From: Muraenolepis orangiensis
Taxonomy: Eukaryota > Chordata > Actinopteri > Gadiformes > Muraenolepididae
DNA: 64,000 bases
Assembly (NCBI GenBank): GCA_027704905.1
Contig: CM051007.1
Coordinates: 16,664,686-16,728,685, forward strand
Direction of reading: 5' to 3'
Both the position numbers and the translations under genes were made by a program. Positions 34,695 to 60,965 of this stretch are shown here, in pieces. The notes beneath the pieces were generated by a model. That model saw nothing but the letters and a program-made list of their open reading frames with translations, did no database searches and was not told where the DNA came from. Each line of letters starts with the position of its first letter. Position 1 is the first letter of the stretch.

Positions 34695-35547
34695 ATGATC
34701 ACTGCAGGACTCACGGGGCTGTGGCTCGTTGGATTGATGACTCTAAGCAGCGTCCCATTGGGAGGTAGGCCTATAGATCAGCTCCATTTAATGATATATC
34801 CTTTAATGAACTCTAAATCTAATGAAAAATGTTCCTACTAATGAATGACATCCAAATAATCCTCTTCTGTCGCTGTTCATGTGCCTGACCTCCACAGATT
34901 CATCCACCGTTAAACCGTATGTGGAGTTCCCGCCAGCGTTCCCTACGGAAGCGCTCCTCTCCCCCATATGCGCGCACGGCACCCATCGTCTGAGATACCC
35001 GCGGGACTATTTCCCGCGCTTGTGGTTCACTTATTTACGTCGCCGCGGGAGCGCCATAGACCGGCTGGAGTCCTGGTTCAGCGGCTGTTGCGCAGCTCAA
35101 AGTACGCAGGGGATCAACCTGACCCTGTGCTGTGCACAACAAGCGGTGAGTCGATCGCGATCTGTGCTACTGGGGGATCATTTGCGGCAAAGAATAACAC
35201 AATTTAGATTAGATTAGGTTAGATTAGATTAGATTCACATTTATTGTCAGTGTACATACAGCACAAGTACAGTACATCGAAAGGAATTTAGCATCTAACC
35301 AGAGTGCAAATGTAAAGTGCATGGTAATATATAATGTGCAGTCGTTGAATAATATGTAAAATATGTAAAAACTGTAAAACATGTATAACATTGCTTATAG
35401 AGTAGGAGTATGAGATATGTGCATATATGTCAACTATAATAAACTATAATTGAATGGAGGGGAATATATAGGTTAACACGGCACCAATTCATTTTTCTTC
35501 TCTTCCCCTCCATTCAATTATAGTTTATTATAGTTGACATATTTATT

Positions 35548-35582
<35 letters not shown>

Positions 35583-35882
35583 TTAACACGGCACCAATTC
35601 ATTTTTCTTCTCTTCCCCTATATATATATATATATATATATATATCTGCCTCGATCTTTCTCACAGTGGAAACAAGCTCTGAGCACATTCTGCGAGGAGG
35701 AACAATCCGTGATGACCGCTGCATTCTTCTGTTGCGCCGAGGAGGAGGAAGAAGCCAAGTGGACGTGTTTCAGCAGAGAGCCGACCCCTAACCCCGACTA
35801 TAGTCCCACCGAGGGCTACACTGCCCCGATACAGACTCCGGAGCAGGGCTTCACCTTCAGCCCCAATGATTGTCAAATATAA
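34695..35882 (+). CDS. ECM1-like short secreted protein (3 exons)
   Basis: Exons 34695-34764, 34898-35145 and 35667-35882 (GT-AG, phases fit), 177 residues. The first exon is a signal peptide (MITAGLTGLWLVGLMTLSSV). The mature part shows the paired-cysteine pattern of extracellular matrix protein 1: FPPAFPTEALLSPIC, LESWFSGCC, LTLCCAQQAWKQALSTFC and TAAFFCC. ECM1 is a secreted glycoprotein that binds matrix components. This product holds about one albumin-like repeat, whereas mammalian ECM1 is about 540 residues with several, so it is a short form or a truncated paralogue. A polyadenylation signal lies at 36054. Intron 2 contains LINE sequence and an unusual inverted repeat. Confidence 0.8.
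35210..35424 (-). mobile_element. LINE family B 3' fragment
   Basis: Minus-strand copy of the tail seen at 2655-2900 and 53150-53412 (shared cagcacaagtacagtac and catctaaccagagtgcaaat), starting with a short TTAGA repeat; in intron 2 of the ECM1-like gene. Confidence 0.8.
35425..35645. repeat. 40-bp inverted repeat with re-duplicated spacer
   Basis: Arms 35425-35464 and 35503-35542 are exact complements. The 38-base spacer (tatataggttaacacggcac and following) plus the start of the right arm is repeated in direct orientation at about 35574-35619, embedded in (TA)n. Confidence 0.93.
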
Positions 35883-36053
35883 ATAATGAGGCGATGCTAT
35901 ACGATCACTTTGGGGTAATATATACCCCCCCCCCCCTCTACTTAAGTCATCTGTTTTCTAAATGTCCAAATACAATGTCAGTCAAAAGGTATGCTTGATG
36001 TTTCATTTCACATATTCAATGCAATACTACAAAGTATGCACATTTTCTATAAC

Positions 36054-36059
36054 AATAAA
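36054..36059 (+). terminator. Polyadenylation signal, ECM1-like gene
   Basis: AATAAA about 170 bases after the stop codon. Confidence 0.65.
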
Positions 36060-37376
36060 GATCGTATGAAAATGATTTCTGCATTTACTTTTATTTAGAC
36101 TAGTGTCCGCACACCATATAGTGACACCGGCCCATACGGTGTAATACAGAAAAGTAAAGCTTATAATAAAGTGTATGGAAAAAGTGACGTAGGTTATTTG
36201 GGTATTCACAGATTATCTGTGTTTTTTTGTACGGATTCGTATTCTTATGATTTTTAGTTTGAATCGCGGCATATCACAGCCTCTTGAGTGGTTAAACGTG
36301 TGTCACACATACAGGTTGTATCTCCGGTCATTAGGTCTCCAATAACTTTGGTACGACTTCGCTTATTTCACATGCTGGACGTGTTTGCCTATTGGACCCA
36401 TAAAGTGCGCCAGGATACATTTCTCTGCACAGTGAAAGTTTCCCGAAAACTTCAATCTAATTCTAAATAACCTATAACCCAAATTAAAACTACATTGGAT
36501 CTGCGCTGTGGATGTGTCTCATCTAAGAACCGAAAGGGATTGCCAAATGGCAGGTCACTTGGATGGCGGTGTGGGTGGGTGTGTGTGTGTGTGTGCGCGC
36601 GCGCAGTTCTAATTTAAAGTTTACGTTTCTGCAACATAGGTTAAATCGATTTAAATAGGCATGTGTAGGCACATAATACACAACATCACAAACATGGAGT
36701 GAGGCTTGTGGAAGGAGCGGCCGTGTCGCCGTCTCTCCAGCGCCGCCACCAGGAGGAGATGGAGGACATCCGTCTGTGTATTATTTACATCCTCTCGGCT
36801 TCCCTGTTGGGACTAAGGCAGCGGAAAGGAATGTACAACACAATATAAATGCTCGAAATCGCCGAGCGAGAAGTTCAAAGTACTCTCTTCTGTATGAACA
36901 CACAGCCGAGGGGGAAGCTCGGCAATGTGAGAAGATGTGTCACTAGTCCGTGAGTACGTGCGTGCGTTGTTGTTGTTATTTGTGCGATCAGCTAACTCGT
37001 TAGCGACAGAGGAGTTGGAAGTGGTTTATTCTTGCTCTGTTTAACGTCGAAATGATTACCCGAACACAGTATGTGTATCGTTATCTCCTTATCTTGCCGT
37101 ATGCTCGCCTTCACGTTGTTAGTTTACAAAACCGTCCGTCGTGAACGACGAGCTACTTTTGGTGTTAAACAACAACTTACCGCCGGTGTTGGGTGTTAAC
37201 ACCAGACTACACCCTCGTCCTAGTTCGGTTACGGTACTGTATGTATGTGGACTGCTTTGTTTTGGCACAGGTCAGGCCGCACTCGGAGCACTCGTAACCT
37301 GGACCATTTGAGACGGTTCACGTGGAGGAGTGAGCCAGGGTTTTGGACACGATACAAATCAAGCTTGAGTTTCAGG
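36060..37376. other. pip5k1a upstream region
   Basis: GC-richer sequence from about 36700 with CpGs, probably the promoter and 5' UTR of pip5k1a. An alternating (TG)n(CG)n tract at about 36574-36603 could adopt Z-DNA. A possible non-coding first exon near 36900-36950 is suggested by GTGAGTACGTGC at 36949. Confidence 0.45.
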
Positions 37377-43674
<6,298 letters not shown>

Positions 43675-44610
43675 GCTTTCGCAAAGGTCCTCTCTGTGTT
43701 TCCAGAGAATGCAGTCGTCTGAAGTCCTTTTTGTATGACTTTTTTATTATTTTTTTAATATAATTTGCTGTATTGTAGGAATACGCCTATAGCTTAGGTT
43801 TCTATTGTAGATGAAAGTCGTTCAGCCGAAGGACACTCTTGTATCAGTGATCACATCCAGGGCCAACCGACAGTTTGCCAGAGTGGAGTGGAGAGGAGCA
43901 TGCGTGTCATTGGAGAAACACGCCTTCCGTCGTGGATGTTACTTTTGTTTGCTCCGGTTACCGTGTGCGCGTGTGTGTGTGTGTGTGTGTGTGTCAGTCA
44001 CGTGTGCAAGTTTGACGGCGTACTCTCAAGAAGCTCAGCGGGTATTCAAACGCTAAATGTGTTGCGAATCACGTGCCAGCCTGTTTTTCTACAATGTCAC
44101 AATGTACAATGTCATGCAGGTGAATTGTATTGGACTACTGACCCGACGCAGTAGGCTCCTCCCCTCGGCTTACTGTGAATGGAGACGATGCTAAGCAGCG
44201 TGAATGTATGACTTGTTATTAGAAAAAAAAACAATTATTTAGATGGGGCGGGTTCTTGTTAATGTGGGACCATTTCCAAGACTCATCTCCAGAAATCCAT
44301 GCAAATGTTCTACCTTGAAATAAGACTGTGAAGCACACGCGTTCCTTCCACTTTTGAAACGGTCTCGTATGGTGATTGTGGTTATTGTTATTGGTGATTA
44401 TATGCTGTAAGGTTTTAAGGGGGATTTAAATGTTACTGTTACTGTTACAAGTTATACGTGTGTTTGTGTGCGTGACCAAAGAAACAATTCTGCAATGTTA
44501 ACTTGACAGGTTTCTACTGTTTGCCTTCTCTTTAAGCCTTGCCTTCACATTGTTTTAACCAGGGACTAGGTTGTTTCAAGGATAAGTCTAATTAAGACAC
44601 CCACTGTGTA

Positions 44611-44642
<32 letters not shown>

Positions 44643-45130
44643 AATCTCCACCATTACGTATCGCGTGCCAAACATGTCAACGGATGCCAATCACCCCTCA
44701 AAAAGTTGGCAAAGAGTTTAAGTGTATTTAGAACAACTATTTTTGGGAAATATTTTTTATATATATATATTTTGAGCTCCTTGAACACTCCTGAAATTCG
44801 ATACAAGTACACAAACCCCTTGGCATGTGAATAATTGTATTTATTTATCACCTGATATTTATTGCCTCAGTACTGCTTACTGTAATTGTAACTAGGAGTG
44901 GGGGTTTCCTCAGATTCCTCTGTTATTAATTCCCTTACCTGTTGATACTTTTCTGTACTTTTTTAAATTTAGTAACATGCCTTTATATGCATATATATAT
45001 AGATATCTATCTCCATCCATCCACTGTCCAGGGTAATTCACTAGTGGGTCAGCTGTACATGTGTTCACCACACTGCCTTTCCTAATGCTTTTTGGCGGGT
45101 TTACACTCTAATATAACTGGAGCTAATAAA
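43675..45130 (+). other. Probable pip5k1a 3' UTR
   Basis: No coding signal; contains short (TG)n runs (43969-43992, 44607-44634) and AATAAA at 45125-45130, the likely polyadenylation signal. Confidence 0.5.
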
Positions 45131-45611
45131 AACTGGAGCAAATTTTGTGTTCTTTAATTATTTTTTCATGAAAAGATGAGGTTCATTGAATGGCGTCGAG
45201 TTCACATATATATACTTTTGCTTAAGGATGGATTTGTATATGAACTGGAAATGCATGCAATGCATGTGGATACTCTCCTGTGCAGGTCTCCTGGCCCAGT
45301 TCTGAATGAACGTTCTAGGACTTCATTTGCTGAATTCCAACGCTAGGTGGCGTCTCGCACACCCTCTGCGTATGATTGCAAAAGTTTGATATCGTCTTAT
45401 TATTACGTCCAGTGTCTTTTTACTTGTCTGTTATTGAGTGTCCGGTGATCCTCCTCCGTCTCAAGTCCCAAGTGTTCTGGTGGACACTATGGTTATCTAA
45501 CAGTGATTGCCGATCGCACATGTTGAATGTGGAACTTTTCTTATAATAACCTTTCTGAATGTAGTTGCCTGAAACGTAAATGTTTGCGTAAAACAAAACC
45601 CCCAGACTGTT

Positions 45612-45676
45612 TATTTGTCTTGGATGGTCAAAAATGTTTGTATTGCAAATGGTGGAATGCAAGACATTAACTCCAG
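45612..45676. repeat. 65-bp dispersed direct repeat, copy 1
   Basis: Shares ttgcaaatggtggaatgcaa and gacattaactcca with 47729-47795; about 90% alike by eye. Confidence 0.8.
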
Positions 45677-45825
45677 GGGCCCCAACCATATCCGCAGAGG
45701 AATGAGACTTTGGTGGCCAACATCTCTACTGGGTTTTGACCACTGGAGGCCACTAGGCTGGGCTTTATCTGAGATGTTTTATTACAACACGTACAATATA
45801 TATATACAAGTACAATATATATAAG

Positions 45826-45930
45826 TACAATGGAATGCTTACTCCCAATTCCTTCCCGCAGTATGAATTTTCTGAAACACATACAGTAAAAAAAAATACT
45901 GTACACAATAAACAAACAAAGTGACTGATT
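45826..45930 (-). mobile_element. LINE family A tail fragment
   Basis: Reverse-orientation tail: tacaatggaatgcttactcc and ttccttcccgcagtatgaat. Confidence 0.75.
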
Positions 45931-46599
45931 GATGACGATTTGATTTGTAGTTCAATGTTCTTTTTAAGTGTACCTGTATGCAAAACGATCGGTGCAACTT
46001 TTACGACATGAGCGTTGATTTAGTTGATCCCCAAGTCCCCGTACCGTTAGGTCTAGCCTACTATACCAGACTCCACACATCACATTGCAAAACCAATGAG
46101 ACTTCGTGTAAACTATCGATGAAATCCTTAGCTACCCTTTGGAAAATCCAATTTAGGTCACTGTCAATCTATTTACCCCTTATTTCAGCGATACGTTTAA
46201 TACGTTTAAGCTATTACCGTAAATTCATCAAAGCGCATCAGATTTCCACCAAGCGAGTAGGTGATGCGTGGTGGAGGTGGAGCAGATTGAGGTGCAGAAC
46301 ATTTTTGAAACTGGATGGGGGGAAATTGTCCAAACGATCCCCCACCACCATCCGAATTGCACGTACTGGCTGTTAGATCCATACAAGGTAGTACATTGTG
46401 AAGATTTGATTAGTTTTAACTTCTGTAAGGAACGTCATTGAAGGGCTTTGGAGAAATAAGGTCCTCCTCGCAACCAACTGTATTGTTCTTTCGGCAATTT
46501 AACGGTCTGCCAATGAATGACAAATAACACAGGAATCTTTTTTTAGTGTATACTTTTTATTTTATTTTTATTATTAGTATAGGCCGACGTCGTGTTGAA

Positions 46600-48529
46600 A
46601 TGGAGAGGAAAATTCCAGATTTTTCTGGGAAGTGGAAAATGAAAACTTCAGAACATTTTGAGGAACTGTTGAAAGCTCTTGGTGAGTACCTCCATTGTTC
46701 CTAACGTTTAATTGAACCATTCTTCTATTCATTGTTATGCCTGGAATCTTTTTTTACATTTATTTTTGAATGAGTAGGCCTACACTTGCAAGATGTGAGT
46801 TTTAGGTTAAGGAAACCAAAGTCTAAATAGGCGCATCACCGTAACCATGCACCGAGCTGCACTCCAGTAGAAGCCCTGATGGGAACGTCAGAATTATGGA
46901 ACAAAGATGGAGATATGTTATAGCCTCTAGAGACATGTCAAGTAACCTCTTGGTTTGACTTCTTGGCGTTGCAATGTTGAAAAAAAAACAGAACCAGGGG
47001 TTTAAGAGAAATGTGTTAAATGTTTATTCTATAGCCAAACTTGCGATTACTTGCAGCATTCCTCGACATTTCCTCCACAACCTATGATAAGACAGACGAT
47101 AGGCTATACAGCGTGTCTGGCTGCGGTGTACCTGGAGATCACTCATAGAGACGTGGACAGCAGCGTTGAGTGAATGGGGGAGGAAGAATAGGACCAGTCA
47201 GTCCTGTGGCATCCATTTCAAATTGTAACACAAATAGCCTGTGGAAAAAAATGCTAAATGTCCCTTTATTGAAGTCGGCCTGAGTTATGTCCTCCCCTCG
47301 TGCAACTGTAATGGGATCCCGTGTGGACGGAACTGGGCCCCATCGTACTCTCAGCACTGGGAGCATCAGTCAGCATCAACCTCCACCTTTCTCTGCACTT
47401 TTCGTGTTTTTTAATCTTTGATTAATCTCGGACACTATTCGCCAAGCAGCTATGGGCTGGTCAGAGTAGACCTACTTTACTGAAAAATAGGTTGAATATA
47501 GTTGACCACGTTTATGAAAAAGCCCTGTCTTTTCTTTTTACATTACTATTTCGAGTTGCAGAAAATAACATCATCTATCATTTTCATTTAGTTTCATAGA
47601 AAACAAAGGAGTGAGCCTTTCATAGGTATACAAATATACAATGATGTGTATATATTTGAAATATTTATACTTAACTTTTTTGTGAATAACAATAACAATA
47701 TGCTCCTTTGGCCTATTTTCTCCTTTTCCCTTATTTGTCTTGGTTGGACAAAAATGTTTTCATTGCAAATGGTGGAATGCAAGACATTAACTCCATGTTA
47801 AGTATAATTATATTGAAGTCTGATAAATGTTCTTGGTGACTTGGTGATTTCCCATCCAGTTATTAGCCTACTGCTAGTGCTTTACCTAACGGGGGTGCCC
47901 CTCTACCCAGGTGTGAATGTCTTCGTGAGGAAGATCGCGGTGGCCGCAGCGTCCAGCCCCTCGGTGGAGATCAGCCAGGAGGGCGAGAGCCTCCACATCC
48001 AGACCTCCACCAGCGTGCGCACCACCCAGGTGTCCTTCACCGTGGGACAGTCCTTCAACGAGACCACGGTGGACGGACGACCCTGCACGGTACGGCCCTT
48101 TTGTTGTAGCGCCCTTTTGTTGAATTAGTATACAATAACTATGGGGTCGGCAGTAGCTCAGTCTGTTGGGACTTTTGGCTTGATGCCAGGGAGGGTCGCC
48201 TGTTCAAGTCCCCGGAACGGACGAAGTGAGAACCGGTCTTTGGAAGAAGAAAAAAAAGATGCCAGTTCGCCTCCTGGGCACTGCCGAGGTGCCCTTGAGC
48301 AAGGCACTAGACCCCATTCACTGCGCCTAATACAAGGATGGGTGAAATGCAGAGAAACACATTTCACTGTGTGTGTGTGTGTGTGTGTACATGTAACCAA
48401 TAAAAGAGGATTCTAAATCCTCGAGATTTAGATTTAGTATATTCAGCTAAGCATTCTGTAGCTCTCTAATGCTCCCAGAGGAGATGGTTTTGATATAGGT
48501 ATAGGATGAGGATCAAGGTCCTAACAAAC

Positions 48530-48562
<33 letters not shown>

Positions 48563-48910
48563 TTGTCAAGGGATAGTCTTTTAGAGTTACTTACAATACC
48601 CACCTCAACAGGTATATCCATATATATCCGTTTGGATGTGTAAGTCATAACCTTCTGTTGTTTTGCTACTTCACGATTTTCGTCTGTCGTGAGCTGTTTG
48701 GGCTGTTGGCCGTCAGCTATCGTTAGGCGAGTGCCAGAAGACACATATGGAAGTGATTTCAGTGCAACTCCAGAGTGGTTCTCTTGGTGATGTTCTGGAC
48801 TTAATTTGTTGGCTGGCGCTTCAGGGGCTAAAAGGACATGCCTTTCTGATTGGCTGTGTAACATAGAGTAGGCTACCATACAGCGTGTCAAAATATTATT
48901 TTTGTCAAAA

Positions 48911-48956
<46 letters not shown>

Positions 48957-49566
48957 TATTTATCATTCATACGTTGGGGCCGACAATTCATATGTGGAAT
49001 CGTCAAGCCAGTTCAACGGCGTGCACAACTGATGCCATCGTCCGTCCATTGCAGCTTGTGTGTTTGTATGTATTAACCACAGTCCATTGCAGCTTGTGTG
49101 TTTGTATGTATTAACCACAGTTCATTGCAGCTTGTGTGTTTGTATGTATTAACCACAGTTCATTGCATCTGCATATCGCTCCAGAGTCTTCCCAAATGGG
49201 AGTCAGACAACAAAATCAGCTGTGAGCAGACCTTACAGAAAGGGGAGGGGCCGAAAACAGCCTGGACTCGGGAGCTGACCGACCACGGGGAGCTCATACT
49301 GGTAAGATTCAAGATTTTTTGTTTGTTGTTTGCCATATGCAAACAAGTACAATGGAATGCTACTATCAAATCAAAAAGATACTGCACACCAAAAATACTG
49401 TAATGCATGGGTTCCAGTCGTCCCCCAGTACACAGAAGTCATCACATACATACGTATATATGTTCAATGAGACACTGCAGCTTCAATAGGCAGCTCTTTC
49501 TGCTTTCCTTTGCAGACGATGCAGGCAGGGGATGTGGTGTGCACCAGGGTCTACCAAAGGGCCTAA
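46600..49566 (+). CDS. crabp2: Cellular retinoic acid-binding protein 2
   Basis: Four exons, the standard layout of the fatty-acid-binding-protein superfamily: 46600-46681, 47911-48089, 49185-49301, 49516-49566, giving 142 residues. CRABP2 is a small beta-barrel protein that binds all-trans retinoic acid in the cytosol and delivers it to RAR in the nucleus. The start MERKIPDFSGKWKMKTSEHF is clear, with a few more N-terminal residues than the mammalian MPNFSG start. Further family blocks are VRKIAVAAASSPSVEI, TVDGRPC, KGEGPKTAWTREL (Arg111 equivalent) and the terminal CTRVY (Arg132 and Tyr134 equivalents), which hold the ligand carboxylate. All reading frames are intact. Which fish paralogue (a or b) it is cannot be told here. 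AATAAA signals follow at 49866 and 49921. Confidence 0.94.
47729..47795. repeat. 65-bp dispersed direct repeat, copy 2
   Basis: Partner of 45612-45676, in intron 1 of crabp2; the two flank crabp2 exon 1. Confidence 0.8.
48141..48440 (+). mobile_element. tRNA-derived SINE, plus strand
   Basis: The tRNA-like head has an A box (GTAGCTCAGTCTGTTGG) and a B box (GTTCAAGTCC). The body contains GTGCCCTTGAGCAAGGCACT, and it ends in a TG microsatellite and a gatttagattta tail. Lies in crabp2 intron 2; a related minus-strand copy is at 58310-58572. Confidence 0.85.
48909..48956. repeat. (TA)n microsatellite
   Basis: About 45 bases of TA in crabp2 intron 2. Confidence 0.95.
49047..49166. repeat. 38-bp tandem repeat near crabp2 exon 3
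   Basis: Three copies of a 38-base unit (cattgcagcttgtgtgtttg, tatgtattaaccacagtt) at 49047, 49085 and 49123 plus a partial fourth at 49161, ending 18 bases before exon 3. Each unit has acceptor-like TTGCAG and CCACAG. Confidence 0.95.
49320..49400 (-). mobile_element. LINE family A tail fragment
   Basis: Reverse-orientation end: ttgccatatgcaaacaagta and caatggaatgct, in crabp2 intron 3. Confidence 0.65.
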
Positions 49567-49865
49567 GGAACCCCCTTTATGATTCCCATTTTTGGGGGCT
49601 TGATGCAGGATTTCATCTTTCTTTCTTTCTTTTTTTCCCCCCGTTCCCCTTTCTCTCGTCCACCGTGCCAGCTAATTGGACTGTGGTAAACCGTGTAGTG
49701 CACTTTCAAAGCAAGGCGTCGGATTACAACCAAGCCATGTTGGTATGTGTAGTTGCTTCTTGCACTGTTGATTTGGTTTCTGCATTGCCTGAAGAGGAAT
49801 GTGCTCCTAATGTACCGCAAAATGAAAATGTCATACATTCCTTGTTTTGAAAAAAGAATAGAAAA

Positions 49866-49926
49866 AATAAACCCTTTTTCGCCAGGGACTCGCTGGACTT
49901 TGCCTTTTTTTCAAATAGTTAATAAA
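49866..49926 (+). terminator. crabp2 polyadenylation signals
   Basis: AATAAA at 49866-49871 and 49921-49926, 300-360 bases after the stop. Confidence 0.65.
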
Positions 49927-50084
49927 GGTTGAAAACCAGAGTTTGTCTCTTCTCTGAAGGTTTTCTAAAGTTTATGCAACCTCCTCCTTCTTCTTCTTCA
50001 TGTATCCATATTCATTGCATATTCATGCTTTCATCAGTCTGCTTTGTTCTTTCCATAAAAACATGTTAAAAAAGAAAAGACATG

Positions 50085-50088
<4 letters not shown>

Positions 50089-50134
<46 letters not shown>

Positions 50135-50166
50135 TTAGATATTTATATTTATATATATATATATAT
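50089..50166. repeat. (TA)n microsatellite
   Basis: TA runs with a TTTAGATATTTATA interruption. Confidence 0.95.
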
Positions 50167-50489
50167 ACATACAGTATGTACAAAGACACAATACATTCCC
50201 CAAGAAGATTTTTCAACATTCATTCCAACAAACTAAGGCACTGTGGTCGGGTGAAAAACCGGGTGGAAAAAACTCGAGAGAGGAAAGACGATCAGCTACC
50301 AGGAGAGAATGATTTCATACAGTAGAGGCGAGGAGTGGCGTTCTGGCCGCTATCTGTCCCAGCTGTACCTACTTAGAGAATGAGCTAAGAAAAAAATCCC
50401 CCACCCCCTTTTTCCCCTGGCTTTGCACCCTGTTACTAATGCGTCAGGGTGTGTACCTCGTCTGGCCAGGGCAGGGGCTCTTCTTCTGC

Positions 50490-51640
<1,151 letters not shown>

Positions 51641-51721
<81 letters not shown>
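51641..51721. repeat. (GA)n microsatellite
   Basis: GA run with a single interruption (gagg). Confidence 0.97.
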
Positions 51722-51724
<3 letters not shown>

Positions 51725-51843
51725 AGGTGGAGAACAGCAAGCAAAGTTAACTGAGCACACATTTGTGGGTGAATGTCTACACGTAAGCATTCTTTTATTT
51801 CTCTGTGGTTAAATGTGATGTGGTCTCGGGCCATGTCAAAGTC

Positions 51844-51846
<3 letters not shown>

Positions 51847-51897
<51 letters not shown>
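51847..51897. repeat. (GT)n microsatellite
   Basis: About 50 bases of GT. Confidence 0.97.
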
Positions 51898-51898
<1 letters not shown>

Positions 51899-52035
51899 AA
51901 CTTAACCACAGAACTCGACTCCATGGAAATGGAAATTCAGTCCTCCTGATTGCACATGAATTAGTATGTGTAGGCAGATATGTCTGCGTTGAAAAAAATA
52001 ATAATCTTGACATAATCTTGCGTGCTAGGCCTAGA

Positions 52036-52378
<343 letters not shown>

Positions 52379-52699
52379 TCATGATGCTGATACCGGCCTG
52401 ACATTATTAAGATTGAATAGCCTTTTTCTATTCTCGGTAGATTTTCTCGTAGACAGCAGCCTCGAATTTACTCCAATCATTCATATTTCATCACCTCCTT
52501 TTCCACACATACAAACTTCACATGCTGTCTAGAGTCATTTAGTGGGCGGGAGAATGATGGGATGGGCTTAACGTTAAGTTAGGCTACACACACAACCCGA
52601 AAGGCATGAATAAAAGCCAGATTCTATAGTTATGGACAGTCCAATAGTTATGGACAGCCACAGTTATCACTCACACGTCATAAGACCCCTTAATCTTTT

Positions 52700-53412
52700 C
52701 ATTCTCTTTTACCCTCCTCCCCTCCGGGAGGCGCTATAGAAACCTCTGTTCCAAGTCAAGCAGGCTTAGGAACAGCTTCTTCCCCTCAGCTGTCATCTCC
52801 CTGAACTCTGCACCACGAAGACAGCCCCCTCCCTCCCCCCTGCTGCCCCCCCCCTCTGCTGCCCCCCCTGCTCACGACCCCCCCCTGCTCAACACCTATA
52901 ACAATCACCACCAATGTCTCTGACTAACTGTAAAAAAGAAAAAAACTAACTGTAAAAACAAACTGTATCACAACTACCCACCTCTCTATACTTTACATAT
53001 TTATTACTAAGATACCTGGTTACTGTACCCGCCATATATATTTAAATCTGTTGATAGAACTGCTCCTACTCCTGTATATACATATACATATACACTTGCC
53101 ATACATTTATATATGCTCACTTGTATATACATTTACATCTATATATTTGTATCCTGCTTTCAATAATTGCATACTCCTTATCACTACCTGTTAAATACTC
53201 ACTTACCTGTATATACATACCTATTATTATGCTCATATCACATTTATACCTAGACTGTCTTTTAACCTGTACATTTTAACTGTAAATGATATTATATTAC
53301 CATGCACTTTACTGCAACATTTGCACTCTGGTTAGATGCTAAATTATTTTCGCCGTACTGTACTTGTGCTGTGCAATGACAATACATTTGAATCTAATCT
53401 AATCTAATCACG
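52700..53412 (+). mobile_element. LINE family B 3' end
   Basis: Plus-strand copy. Near 52735-52810 it encodes the RT C-terminal trace SRLRNSFFPSAVISLNS. The 3' UTR ends gtgctgtgcaatgacaatac and atttgaa followed by an (ATCTA)n tail. Same family as 2655-3590 and 35210-35424. Confidence 0.82.
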
Positions 53413-53554
53413 CGTGTGACCCCATGACCATATGTGAGCCTCTACCACTACCTTGCCTCCTCGTTACCTGAATGAAGGAAGAAACTGTTGGGTGGTGGAT
53501 CGCAGTGAAGCTTATGTCTAAACACTTGGACTAGTGAACACCAACAGGGCCTCA

Positions 53555-53578
53555 GGGTTAGGGTTAGGGTTAGGGTTA
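53555..53578. repeat. Interstitial telomere-type repeat
   Basis: Four perfect copies of GGGTTA. Confidence 0.95.
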
Positions 53579-53579
53579 A

Positions 53580-54198
53580 CCCCTCCCATTGCTATCCATC
53601 TAGCTATCGTGCGGTTACAGTGTGACAACATTTGCTCCATTTAGTAAATAAAGTAAATAAACCACCACAGCTTAGTGAGGATAACTGCCAACACACGCGC
53701 TGTACATTTTCATTCGGTAAGCAGAACATCTGACCCGTCTAATGATCTGATGACTCCTTGTGATGTCTGTGGTACACACACACACACCGCCACGCCCCTT
53801 CGGGGGTCACGTGTTTCTTTCGTTTGCCGCATAGATCACGTGACAGTGATGTTTCACTTCCTGGATCACTTGTTTTTGGTTTGTGGCTAAAATACATTAG
53901 TACATTTGAGGGGTAGCAGCGCACCCTATGAGGGAAAACATCAAATGTCCAGGGGTTCTACATTTCAATCCAGAAGCTGGATTTACGCGAAAAAGCTAAC
54001 ATTAGCAAGTACAGTCTTGTGTAGATATTGTGTGTGTGACATATACCATTCGTAATATACAAGAACTACGCATAAATAGACCATCAGAAGCATTTACGGA
54101 GAGGGATTGTGTCGCTTTCTAACGGTAAGCATCAAGTAGTATTTTGACGCTTGTAACGCGGGGTCTACTGAGAGTTCCTTTCGCTGACTGCAAGCAAG
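53580..54198. other. scamp3 upstream region
   Basis: Probable promoter and 5' UTR. Two CACGTGA-type E-box motifs (ggtcacgtg about 53805, gatcacgtgaca about 53835) lie 360-400 bases upstream of the start codon; no TATA box is evident. Confidence 0.45.

Positions 54199-60965
<6,767 letters not shown>

Larger units (their letters stand above)
45131..46599. other. Intergenic region pip5k1a-crabp2
   Basis: Contains a 65-base direct repeat partner (45612-45676, matching 47729-47795) and a minus-strand LINE family A tail (45826-45930). The rest, including a 132-codon open frame at 45978-46376, shows no recognisable product. Confidence 0.5.

Noticed and set aside
45978..46376. 132-codon open frame upstream of crabp2
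   Set aside because: No start context, domain or splice support; likely chance.
48141..48215. A functional tRNA gene
   Set aside because: A- and B-box-like motifs exist, but the sequence does not fold as a tRNA with a clear anticodon arm, and it continues into a SINE body and microsatellite tail shared with 58310-58572.
53555..53578. Possible chromosome end
   Set aside because: Only four hexamers, with single-copy genes on both sides.
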